Shown here: piece by piece, positions 6,302 through 12,656 of the stretch | Layout of the letters: each line of letters starts with the position of its first letter | How positions within the stretch are numbered: position 1 is the stretch's first letter | Assembly (NCBI GenBank): GCA_026991005.1 | Contig: JALXCH010000431.1 | Span: 1 to 14,893 of the forward strand | DNA length: 14,893 nt | Source of the DNA: Calditrichia bacterium | Lineage (GTDB): Bacteria > Calditrichota > Calditrichia > RBG-13-44-9 | Reading direction: 5' to 3' | Translations under genes and position numbers: made by a program | Notes under the pieces: model-generated | The model's input: the letters and a program-made list of their open reading frames with translations, nothing else | The model's database searches: none | Told to the model about the DNA's origin: nothing

Positions 6302-9300
6302 ATGAAATACGCAGGAATGAACCTGTTTATCGGCTTATTGATTCTTCTACTCACTTTTTCCGTGAATATTCGGGCGCAGAATCTCCACAATGCCCGTAAC
6401 GAAGCGCAAATTTTAATGGAAAAATATGGCGAACGATTAAAGGGCAGTTTGAGCAAGCCCACGGCTAAAATCGACCGTGGTGTGGGAATTATGGATCGCG
6501 GAGAACTGGCAAATGTGGTGAGTAATTTCGGTATCATCTCCAGCTTTCACCTCTTTGCTCCGGCAATGCACTGGCCCAGCTGGGCAAATTATCGTCATCA
6601 ATACTGTTTCGGGCTGGAATTGCTGGTGGGTGTAAAAGGCGACGTGGTGACCTCCATCAGCAATATCGGAAGTGTGGCGGAAAACTACGATTGGGAAGCG
6701 AAAGACGGTTCTCTGGGCAATCTTTTTTCCGGCGATGTCACCGCTTCCGATGGAACTCCCATCCTGGCCAGCTCCGACAACCCCGCCACCTGGCCCATGG
6801 ATGCCAGCGGAAATCCCTTCTGGCCGGGTCCCTTCCGCCTGGATCCCGAAACCGGCGAGCAGGTGCCGGACGAATTTGTCTCCGAACGCGATATCTACAG
6901 CGAATACACCGACCAGAACAATATGTTTGGACCTTACGGCCTTGAAGTGCACCAGTCCTCGTATTCCTTCAGCCGCTCCTACGCCCGGGACTTTTTGATT
7001 TTCGATTTGCAAATTATCAATACCTCGGATTCTACTCTGGATTCCGTTTATGTGGGCTACATGACCGACTTCAAAGTGGATTTCGATGCCCACGACCATT
7101 TGCGTTTTACCTCGGTGGAGAAAGGGGGAAAGCGTAACCTGGTGTACCTCTGGGATGCCGATCCCAACGAAGGAAACTGGGACATTACCGGTTACATCGG
7201 ATTTCTCATGCTTCGTACCCCACAGGATAAAGGCATCACCGATTTTCATTATTTCGACAACATTTACGAACCCAACACCAACGAGCAGTTGTGGGAAATC
7301 ATGTCCAGCGACACTTCCGGGCGCCACATCACGGTTAGCAATTTCTTCCACGGGGACAATCGTCGCATCGACGATGATGCCCTGGCCGATGACATGGATC
7401 CCACGGGCCAAAAACTGGGTACCGATTTTGTTTTCATCGTTTCTACGGGACCGTTAACTGTGTCTCCCCACGATACGCTCCATTCTGCTTTTGCCGTGGT
7501 GCTGGGGGAAAACGAAAGCGAGATGCGCGCCAATGCGGAAATGGTGTACCACATGGCAGAGAATAATTATCTGGGACCCAACGCTCCCCGCCCGCCCATT
7601 CTTCAGGCGGTGGCGGGTAACCAGCGGGTCACCCTTACCTGGGACGGCACTCCTTCCGAAACCTCGCGCGACCTGCTCTCCGGACTGATGGACTTCGAGG
7701 GGTATCGCATTTACCGGAGCGAGGATTTCGGGCAAAGCTGGGGTTCCCCTATTACCGATGAGAAAGGAAACCTGATTGGCTACGTCCCGATTGCTCAATT
7801 CGATCTGGATAACAACGTCTCGGGGCGGGATCCGAATTCCAATTTCTTCCTGGGAAGCAATACGGGATTGCAACACACTTTCGTGGATTCCACCGTGCAC
7901 AACGGGAAGGAATACTGGTACGCCATCACCGCCTACGATCGGGGTGATCCCACCACCGGTGTCCCGGCGCTGGAAAGTCCCATGGGACTTACTCCCGACG
8001 AGGTGAATGTGGTTTCGGTGGTACCTTCTGCTCTGGCGTCAGATCTGGAAGTACCGAGTATTCCTTCGGCAGACTCCCTTCCTCCCATTGGAGGCCCATG
8101 CGATTCCCGTCTTTCCGTGGAAATTGTGGATCCCACCCGCCTTACCGGGCACACCTATCGCGTCACCTTCAACGATGCCGGTTACCAGTTTGTCGCCGAT
8201 GAGGAAGGGAATCCCGATACGCTCATCACCACCACGCTAAACCTCATCGATGTTACCACCGGCGACACCCTGCTCTTTAACCAGCCGTTGCTCAATAAAA
8301 CGGGAGACAACATTCCGGTAACCGATGGATTTCGGGTACTGGCCCAGGATGCAAAACCGGAGGTAACTTTTATTGGCTGGACGAAGGTGCAGGGCGATAC
8401 CTGTACGTTCGAATGGCGTGCCCATCGCTGGGAGAACTTTGCCAACCATCCCTGGGCAGGACCGGAAGCCATTTACACCAGCGACGATATCCGCTTTACT
8501 GTGGACTACACCGGTGGTTCTCAACTAACCTGGTTCGACCTGTATTACGATGAAGTTCTGGCGGACACCATTCATCCGCAAATTCCGTTAAAAATCGAGG
8601 TCATAAACGACCCGGAGAATCCCATCGACATTTCCGCAACTTCCTATTTAGGAGAATACGAAATTCAGGCTGATCCGAACTGGCACAATGCCCATTACAG
8701 TCCCCTGGGCTGGGATCTGGAGCCGGGCGGCAAAGGGTACAATCCCAACACGCCCCTCTGGGCATACCTCTGGCCGGATATTATCATTCCCGAGCGGGAA
8801 ATTTACGACCCGCTTACCGGGTACACCCGTCACGTGGGGATTTTTATCCTTACCCAGAACTATCCGGAACAATATCTGAATCAATACGCCCAATGGGTAC
8901 AACGTACTCCGGTCAAACCCCAGCAGGGGGATGAATTCACCATTCGCACCCGCAAACTGTTTCGCTCAGAAATTTATTATGAATTCACCGTGCCTCAACC
9001 GCAGCAGCGGCGGCAGAAGAGCGATTTAAGCCAGATTAAGGTGGTCCCCAATCCCTACATCGTTCGGGCAGGATGGGAGCGCAGCCAGTTCGAAGGTCGC
9101 ATCCAATTCACCCATTTACCCGGTGTTTGCGATATCGAAATTTACACCACCGCAGGCGACCATGTGATTACCCTGCATCATGACGGATTGTACGATCACG
9201 AATTCTGGAATTTGCAGAACAAAGCGGGTGTAAACGTGGCATACGGCCTGTACATTTTCCGGGTCAAAACACCGGATGGGGATGAACATACCGGTAAATT

Positions 9301-9316
9301 TGCCATTATTCGTTAA
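6302..9316 (+). CDS. Large secreted protein with fibronectin type III-like domain and sorting-type C-terminus
   Basis: A 1004-residue exported protein of unknown function. Residues 1-25 form a signal peptide (MNLFIGLLILLLTFSVNIRA, cut before QN). Residues ~60-425 are a beta-rich region with conserved-looking text such as FGPYGLEVHQSSYSFSRSYA and FLIFDLQIINTSDSTLDSVY, of a type seen in large FCB-group surface proteins. Residues ~430-555 resemble a fibronectin type III domain (VTLTWDG..., FEGYRIYRSED, EYWYAITAYDRGDP). The last ~98 residues (KVVPNPYIV... IEIYTTAGDHV... AYGLYIFRVKTPDG... KFAIIR) match the Por/type IX C-terminal fold, although QNFPNPFNP is replaced by VVPNPY. The ATG at 6302 is preferred over 6272: GAGGTAAGGA (6287-6296) precedes it and the signal peptide begins there. 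It follows the receptor by 42 bases and precedes the PorV-like gene by 26, pointing to an operon and perhaps a surface partner of the receptor. Confidence 0.8.
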   Translation: MKYAGMNLFIGLLILLLTFSVNIRAQNLHNARNEAQILMEKYGERLKGSLSKPTAKIDRGVGIMDRGELANVVSNFGIISSFHLFAPAMHWPSWANYRHQYCFGLELLVGVKGDVVTSISNIGSVAENYDWEAKDGSLGNLFSGDVTASDGTPILASSDNPATWPMDASGNPFWPGPFRLDPETGEQVPDEFVSERDIYSEYTDQNNMFGPYGLEVHQSSYSFSRSYARDFLIFDLQIINTSDSTLDSVYVGYMTDFKVDFDAHDHLRFTSVEKGGKRNLVYLWDADPNEGNWDITGYIGFLMLRTPQDKGITDFHYFDNIYEPNTNEQLWEIMSSDTSGRHITVSNFFHGDNRRIDDDALADDMDPTGQKLGTDFVFIVSTGPLTVSPHDTLHSAFAVVLGENESEMRANAEMVYHMAENNYLGPNAPRPPILQAVAGNQRVTLTWDGTPSETSRDLLSGLMDFEGYRIYRSEDFGQSWGSPITDEKGNLIGYVPIAQFDLDNNVSGRDPNSNFFLGSNTGLQHTFVDSTVHNGKEYWYAITAYDRGDPTTGVPALESPMGLTPDEVNVVSVVPSALASDLEVPSIPSADSLPPIGGPCDSRLSVEIVDPTRLTGHTYRVTFNDAGYQFVADEEGNPDTLITTTLNLIDVTTGDTLLFNQPLLNKTGDNIPVTDGFRVLAQDAKPEVTFIGWTKVQGDTCTFEWRAHRWENFANHPWAGPEAIYTSDDIRFTVDYTGGSQLTWFDLYYDEVLADTIHPQIPLKIEVINDPENPIDISATSYLGEYEIQADPNWHNAHYSPLGWDLEPGGKGYNPNTPLWAYLWPDIIIPEREIYDPLTGYTRHVGIFILTQNYPEQYLNQYAQWVQRTPVKPQQGDEFTIRTRKLFRSEIYYEFTVPQPQQRRQKSDLSQIKVVPNPYIVRAGWERSQFEGRIQFTHLPGVCDIEIYTTAGDHVITLHHDGLYDHEFWNLQNKAGVNVAYGLYIFRVKTPDGDEHTGKFAIIR

Positions 9317-9342
9317 AAAGGATAAAAAGGTTCAGGAAAAAG

Positions 9343-10380
9343 ATGAGTAAAACCATGCGCAGATTGGTTGCTTTCTTTGTTATTTTTCTTTGTTTGAATG
9401 GATGGAATCACACCGTGCAGGCAGTTACCAAGGCAGGCACATCGGCAGCCCAGTTTCTGAAAATTGGGGTGGGTCCCCGGGCAGCCGCTCTAGGAAGCAG
9501 CTTCTCGGCGCTGGCTAACGATGCCAGCGCACTGTACTGGAATCCCGCCGGAATCGCCTGGATGCCCCGAGGGCACATTTTAGCCAGCCACACGGATTGG
9601 TTCCTGGATATCCAGCACGATTTTCTGGGTATTGTGGTGCCCATCAGTTCTGCGTCACGCATTGGTTTTAGTTTTACCACATTAAACACGTCTGATATGG
9701 AGCAAACCACCATCGAAGAACCGGAAGGGAATGGCATTTATTTCGATGTGCAGGATATTGCCATCGGTGCTACTTATTCCCGCATGATGACTGACCGTTT
9801 CTCTTTTGGGGTCACGGTTAAGTTCATCCAGCAAACGCTGTTTAACGAAACGGCACACACCATTGCCGTGGATGTGGGTGGAATGCTGAAAACCGGTTTT
9901 AAAGGCATGAAACTGGGCATGTCCATGAGCAATTTTGGGGGAAGAATGAAACTGGATGGGCGCGATCTCATCGTCAGCTACGATCCGCACCCCGATCAGA
10001 CCGGTAATCCGTTAGTCCCCTCGCGCATGGCAACGGAGAGCTGGCACCTTCCGTCAAACTTTCGCATTGGGCTGGCACTGGATGTAATCGGCACCGCAGA
10101 GGGGTTAATTCTCTCTCCTGCCCAGCGACTGACTCTGTGTGTGGATGGGAGTAACTACAACGACTCCCCCGAAAATCTCTCCATAGGAATGGAGTACGCC
10201 TGGAACGAAATGTTTTTCTTACGTGCCGGGTACAAGCTTAACCACGATCTGGAAACGGGCAGTGCCGGGCTTGGATTTCAACTCCCCTTCCAGCGCTGGA
10301 AAATTCAGGCCGATTACGCCATTACCGGGATGAGTCAACTGGGATATGTTCAACGTATTGCCCTGGGGATTCAATTCTAA
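9343..10380 (+). CDS. PorV/UPF0164-family outer-membrane protein
   Basis: A 345-residue predicted outer-membrane beta-barrel. Residues 1-27 are a signal peptide (RRLVAFFVIFLCLNGWNHTV, cut after VQA). The mature N-terminus TKAGTSAAQFLKIGVGPRAA and then LGSSFSALANDASALYWNPA are the signature of the PorV/PorQ-UPF0164 family. The remainder alternates amphipathic strands and ends in LGYVQRIALGIQF, with C-terminal Phe, usual for proteins inserted by the Bam machinery. In the type IX system, PorV carries cargo from the translocon to the attachment complex. Many FCB genomes hold several paralogues beside cargo genes, which matches its place here after a cargo-like gene. CAGGA (9333-9337) precedes the ATG; a second ATG at 9355 is possible. 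Whether it is the main PorV or a cargo-specific paralogue cannot be told from this window. Confidence 0.85.
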   Translation: MSKTMRRLVAFFVIFLCLNGWNHTVQAVTKAGTSAAQFLKIGVGPRAAALGSSFSALANDASALYWNPAGIAWMPRGHILASHTDWFLDIQHDFLGIVVPISSASRIGFSFTTLNTSDMEQTTIEEPEGNGIYFDVQDIAIGATYSRMMTDRFSFGVTVKFIQQTLFNETAHTIAVDVGGMLKTGFKGMKLGMSMSNFGGRMKLDGRDLIVSYDPHPDQTGNPLVPSRMATESWHLPSNFRIGLALDVIGTAEGLILSPAQRLTLCVDGSNYNDSPENLSIGMEYAWNEMFFLRAGYKLNHDLETGSAGLGFQLPFQRWKIQADYAITGMSQLGYVQRIALGIQF

Positions 10381-10413
10381 TTCCAATTTTTTGCAACCAC
10401 TGAAATTTTAAAA

Positions 10414-10440
10414 ACCACAGAAGACACAGAGGACACTGAA
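10414..10440. repeat. Imperfect 9-bp tandem repeat, three copies
   Basis: Three consecutive 9-mers: ACCACAGAA, GACACAGAG, GACACTGAA. Sequences of this kind (CACAGAG/GACACAGAG runs) recur in spacers of many unrelated bacterial genomes. The function is unknown. Confidence 0.6.
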
Positions 10441-10441
10441 G

Positions 10442-10468
10442 AAAATGTAAAATGTAAAATGTAAAATG
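10442..10468. repeat. 7-bp tandem repeat AAAATGT
   Basis: Three perfect AAAATGT units followed by AAAATG, starting one base after the 9-bp repeat ends. It is a simple repeat, likely prone to length change. Confidence 0.8.
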
Positions 10469-10541
10469 AAAAATATATAATGAGATTTTTATTGATATGA
10501 AGAAAAGTTTTTTAACATTGGAAGTTTCGGAGGATGAATAT

Positions 10542-10605
10542 ACCGTTAACACGGTGAGAGGCCACGGAGTGGCCGAAAGATTTTTGCACATGGCCTTCAG
10601 CCATG
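10542..10605. repeat. Cluster of three small palindromic hairpins
   Basis: ACCGT-TAAC-ACGGT (10542-10555), GGCCAC-GGA-GTGGCC (10560-10574) and CATGGC-CTTCA-GCCATG (10589-10605) follow each other closely. The second is followed by GAAAGATTTTT and could act as a weak terminator for the upstream operon. The group looks like a REP-type palindromic element, but only one copy is visible here. Confidence 0.45.
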
Positions 10606-10899
10606 GGAATGAGAGATCCCCCCACCTCGTTTACTCCCTGGGGACGGAATGCGAATAGTCCATGAACTTGTTTGTGGGAACCAGATTTACCCCCATCATC
10701 TTCACTTTTGCCAAATTATTGATTTAAAACCCTATTTATTGAGAGCCCCTACAAAATACAGTTGTTGTTAATTCGTGGAGTGCGTTGCGGTCTCCTAAAA
10801 CAACCGTAATTCATGCTTCCCGCTTTCCTTCATTGTCCCCGGCTAATAATTTATAAACTCGCAACAAGGCGAATTCGAAAAATTAATTCTCCAGGAACC

Positions 10900-10928
10900 T
10901 TGACAGAAACAATTTCGTTTGCTATATT
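10900..10928 (+). promoter_or_regulatory. Sigma-70-type promoter of the Fur-family operon
   Basis: TTGACA (10900-10905) matches the -35 consensus fully. TATATT (10923-10928) matches the -10 at 5 of 6 positions, with an ideal 17-base spacer. The expected start of transcription is about 10934-10936, giving a leader near 27 bases. It is the strongest promoter seen in the window. Confidence 0.82.
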
Positions 10929-10947
10929 GGAAATGGTAATCATTTTC
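10929..10947 (+). promoter_or_regulatory. Fur-box-like operator over the transcription start
   Basis: GGAAATGGTAATCATTTTC agrees with the classical 19-base Fur box GATAATGATAATCATTATC at 15 of 19 positions, counted by eye. It begins right after the -10 and covers the expected start site, so a bound regulator would block transcription. The gene 15 bases downstream encodes a Fur-family protein, so negative autoregulation is the natural reading. Confidence 0.75.
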
Positions 10948-10961
10948 AATAAGGACGATTT

Positions 10962-11450
10962 ATGAAAGGTCGAGGTGGCGGACATCGAGGGGGATGGCAG
11001 GGGCACTTCCGGAAAATGGGGCTGCGCTTTACTGAACCACGCCGTGCCATTATGGAAGTCCTCAGCCAGACGCGAGAGCACCTCAGCGCCGAGGATATTT
11101 ACCTGGCCGTCCATCGGAATTATCCCGCAATCGGTTTGACCACCGTTTATCGGACACTGGAACTGCTGGTGGAAATGGGATTGGTTTACAAAATGCAATT
11201 CGGCGACGGACGGGCCCGTTTCGAACTGGCAGCTAATCCCGCAGAATCCACACCTCATCACCATGTGATTTGTCTGCGCTGCAAAAAAATCTTTCATTAC
11301 GACGATTTAATACCGGAGGATTTAGAGCAGATTGAAACCCTGCGTCAGCGTGTGGCGGAAAAATTCCAGTTTAAAATCTTTAATTTTCGACTGGATTTTT
11401 TTGGTCTTTGTCCACAATGCCAGAAGGAATTAAATCATTCACAATCATAA
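10962..11450 (+). CDS. Fur-family metal- or peroxide-responsive regulator
   Basis: A 162-residue DNA-binding repressor of the Fur/PerR/Zur family, acting as a dimer loaded with metal. After an unusual Gly/Arg/His-rich tail (residues 1-18, MKGRGGGHRGGWQGHFRK) comes the winged helix: LRFTEPRRAIMEVL, HLSAEDIYLAVH, and recognition helix TTVYRTLELLVEMGLV (about 60-75). The dimerisation part has HHHVICLRCKKIFHYDD (H99-H101, C104, C107) and a second CPQC (C150, C153); these four cysteines form the usual structural zinc site. AAGGA (10951-10955) sits 6 bases before the ATG. Promoter and operator are directly upstream. Two small-protein genes follow, the first only 18 bases away, so they are probably under its control. 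The box resembles Fur more than Zur, and the metal sensed is undecided; a PerR-like peroxide sensor is a real alternative. Confidence 0.88.
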   Translation: MKGRGGGHRGGWQGHFRKMGLRFTEPRRAIMEVLSQTREHLSAEDIYLAVHRNYPAIGLTTVYRTLELLVEMGLVYKMQFGDGRARFELAANPAESTPHHHVICLRCKKIFHYDDLIPEDLEQIETLRQRVAEKFQFKIFNFRLDFFGLCPQCQKELNHSQS

Positions 11451-11468
11451 TAAAAAGGAGGATATCTC

Positions 11469-11795
11469 ATGCCTGGATTTGATGGAAGAGGTCCTTTAGG
11501 CAGAGGTCCCATGACGGGTTGGGGACGAGGTTTTTGTGGTTATGCAGGATATGGCCGGGGTTTTGGTGGCTTTCGTGGCGCCGGATGGGCAAACCGGTTT
11601 GGTGGATACGGCTTTGGCCGCGGATGGGGATACGGTCGATTTGGTGCCCCCGGCTGGTGGAATGAAGAAACTTTCTATCCTTCCCGACGGGAAGAAATGG
11701 AGTATCTGCGCAATCAGGCATCTATGCTGGAAGAAGAACTTCACCAGATTCGCCAACGTCTGGAAACTCTGGAAAAAGAGGATAAGGAGCAATAA
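11469..11795 (+). CDS. DUF5320-like Gly/Arg/aromatic-rich small protein
   Basis: A 108-residue protein with no established function. Residues 1-64 are low-complexity Gly, Arg, Phe, Tyr and Trp; the start MPGFDGRGPLGRGPMTGWGR and the following GFCGYAGYG are the signature of DUF5320-type proteins. Residues 70-106 (SRREEMEYLRNQASMLEEEL onward) are a charged, heptad-like helix likely to form a coiled coil, so oligomers are expected. There is one cysteine (C23) and no transmembrane segment. Such proteins occur in anaerobes, often near dinitrogenase iron-molybdenum cofactor (NifX/NifB-like) proteins or Mrp-type ATPases, none of which is visible here. AAAAAGGAGG (11452-11461) gives a near-perfect ribosome site. 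The gene follows the Fur-family gene by 18 bases and surely shares its transcript. A role in iron or iron-sulfur handling is inferred only from context. Confidence 0.75.
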   Translation: MPGFDGRGPLGRGPMTGWGRGFCGYAGYGRGFGGFRGAGWANRFGGYGFGRGWGYGRFGAPGWWNEETFYPSRREEMEYLRNQASMLEEELHQIRQRLETLEKEDKEQ

Positions 11796-11915
11796 AGGTT
11801 ACACGTTGTGCTAAAAGCTTTTGTGCAGGATTTTCGCTCAATAAACTCGATTTTGAACGGTACAGAGCGTTCCGGAAAGGCGCAGCGTATTATTGAAATG
11901 CCGTTTACTTTTAAC

Positions 11916-11955
11916 GAGATTCTTCGTCCTGCTTGGGCAGGACTCAGAATGACAA
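11916..11955. repeat. Dispersed-repeat-like element with 7-bp hairpin
   Basis: The stretch opens GAGATTCTTCGTCC, has the stem GTCCTGC/GCAGGAC (7 bp, loop TTGG), and ends GGACTCAGAATGACAA. Elements of the form GATTCTTCG...CTCAGAATGACA are, from memory, common spacer repeats in many bacterial genomes. It lies in the 239-base gap between the DUF5320-like and zinc-ribbon genes. Only one copy is visible here. Confidence 0.55.
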
Positions 11956-12034
11956 GTTATTCCAATAATTGCAAAAGTAAAATTTACTTTATGAGCACAA
12001 CTGGTAAAAATTTTTAAATAAGGAGGGATGCGCC

Positions 12035-12226
12035 ATGTTCTTTCGTTCCGGCATGGGTGGAATGGGAAGCGGAGGCTACTGCGTTTGCCCTAAATGCGGT
12101 TATCGTGCACCGCATCGGCGCGGCATCCCCTGCCAGGAAGAACGGTGCCCACATTGCGGAGCTAAACTCCTGCGAGAAGGTGGTTACCACCATCAATTGT
12201 TGATGCAAAAACGAAATAAAGGGTAA
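12035..12226 (+). CDS. Six-cysteine mini zinc-ribbon protein
   Basis: A 63-residue protein. After a Gly/Met-rich start (MFFRSGMGGMGSGG) it has CVCPKCGYRAPHRRGIPC and then RCPHCGAKLLR: C16, C18, C21, C33, C38, C41. The knuckles CPKC and CPHC are rubredoxin/zinc-ribbon-like and should bind one zinc or iron. From memory, the text CPKCGYRAPH-RG-PC is a recurring module in small anaerobe proteins found with DUF5320 proteins, which supports grouping the two. AAGGAGG (12020-12026) lies 8 bases before the ATG. A terminator follows at 12234-12267, closing the operon that starts with the Fur-family gene. The bound metal and role are unknown; a metal chaperone or electron-transfer helper is a guess. Confidence 0.75.
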   Translation: MFFRSGMGGMGSGGYCVCPKCGYRAPHRRGIPCQEERCPHCGAKLLREGGYHHQLLMQKRNKG

Positions 12227-12233
12227 TCCGTTG

Positions 12234-12267
12234 TGCTGCCGAATCATTTCTTTTGTATTCGGCAGCA
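12234..12267 (+). terminator. Rho-independent terminator closing the Fur-family operon
   Basis: A perfect 11-bp stem TGCTGCCGAAT (12234-12244) and ATTCGGCAGCA (12257-12267), with a 12-base loop, is followed by a T-rich run (TGTTATTCTTATATTTC). It begins 8 bases after the zinc-ribbon stop. Confidence 0.78.
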
Positions 12268-12315
12268 TGTTATTCTTATATTTCTATGAAAAAAATCAAA
12301 TCAGGAGATAGTTCC

Positions 12316-12642
12316 ATGAACGAGATTACCTTCAATTACGAGCACCTCCCCTGGGTGGATGCCAAAGGCTACCCCGACGGTACCAAAATCAAAGTGTTAC
12401 GGGACGAGAACGGTGCACGGACGTTTATGCTGAAACTGCCCCCGGGGTTTCGGGTGGAAGCACATTCCCACATCTCCACAGAGCAGCATTTTGTGCTGGA
12501 GGGGGAATACGAAAGCGGCGGGCAAAAATACAAAAAAGGAACGTATCGACTCATCCCCGCCGAAGCCACCCACGGCCCCTTTACCTCTAAGCACGGGGCA
12601 GTAATTCTAGTTATCTGGGATCCCATTAAAAAGAAGGAGTGA
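12316..12642 (+). CDS. Single-domain cupin protein
   Basis: A 108-residue cytoplasmic cupin barrel. Cupin motif 1 is complete: G44-X5-H50-X-H52-X3-E56-X6-G63 (PGFRVEAHSHISTEQHFVLE then G). Motif 2 is G75-X5-P81-X4-H86 (GTYRLIPAEATHGPF). Ligands H50, H52, E56 and H86 should hold one divalent metal. The family covers dioxygenases, isomerases, ChrR-like sensors and plain binding proteins, so the reaction cannot be named. ATG 12316 is preferred over 12253: AGGAG (12303-12307) stands 8 bases ahead, and the longer frame would begin inside the upstream terminator. The radical SAM gene starts 14 bases after its stop, so the two are probably co-transcribed. A metal-bound cupin next to an Fe-S enzyme may be functionally linked; this is inference. 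Confidence 0.82.
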   Translation: MNEITFNYEHLPWVDAKGYPDGTKIKVLRDENGARTFMLKLPPGFRVEAHSHISTEQHFVLEGEYESGGQKYKKGTYRLIPAEATHGPFTSKHGAVILVIWDPIKKKE

Positions 12643-12656
12643 TTTTCCTGGAATCC

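Larger units (their letters stand above)
10381..10961. other. Repeat-rich spacer between the receptor operon and the Fur-family gene
   Basis: No gene is supported in these 581 bases. In order they hold an imperfect 9-bp tandem repeat (10414-10440), a 7-bp tandem repeat (10442-10468), three small hairpins (10542-10605), about 250 bases with nothing I recognise, and then the promoter and operator of the next gene (10900-10947). A short frame at 10663-10728 on + (starting MNLFVGTRF) and one on - over the same bases have no ribosome site and no recognisable relatives. Confidence 0.6.

Noticed and set aside
6437..7411. 324-codon - frame opposite the 1004-residue secreted protein
   Set aside because: Long, but antisense to a clearly supported gene; Val/Gly/His-rich text without domains, as expected from the mirrored codon use of the + gene.
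10414..10468. CRISPR-like array
   Set aside because: The units are 7 and 9 bases with no spacers between them; these are simple tandem repeats.
10322..10591. 89-codon - frame across the repeats after the PorV-like gene
   Set aside because: It translates the tandem repeats and overlaps the end of a real gene; no ribosome site.
11808..12017. 69-codon + frame between the DUF5320-like and zinc-ribbon genes
   Set aside because: It reads through the dispersed-repeat-like element and has no ribosome site.
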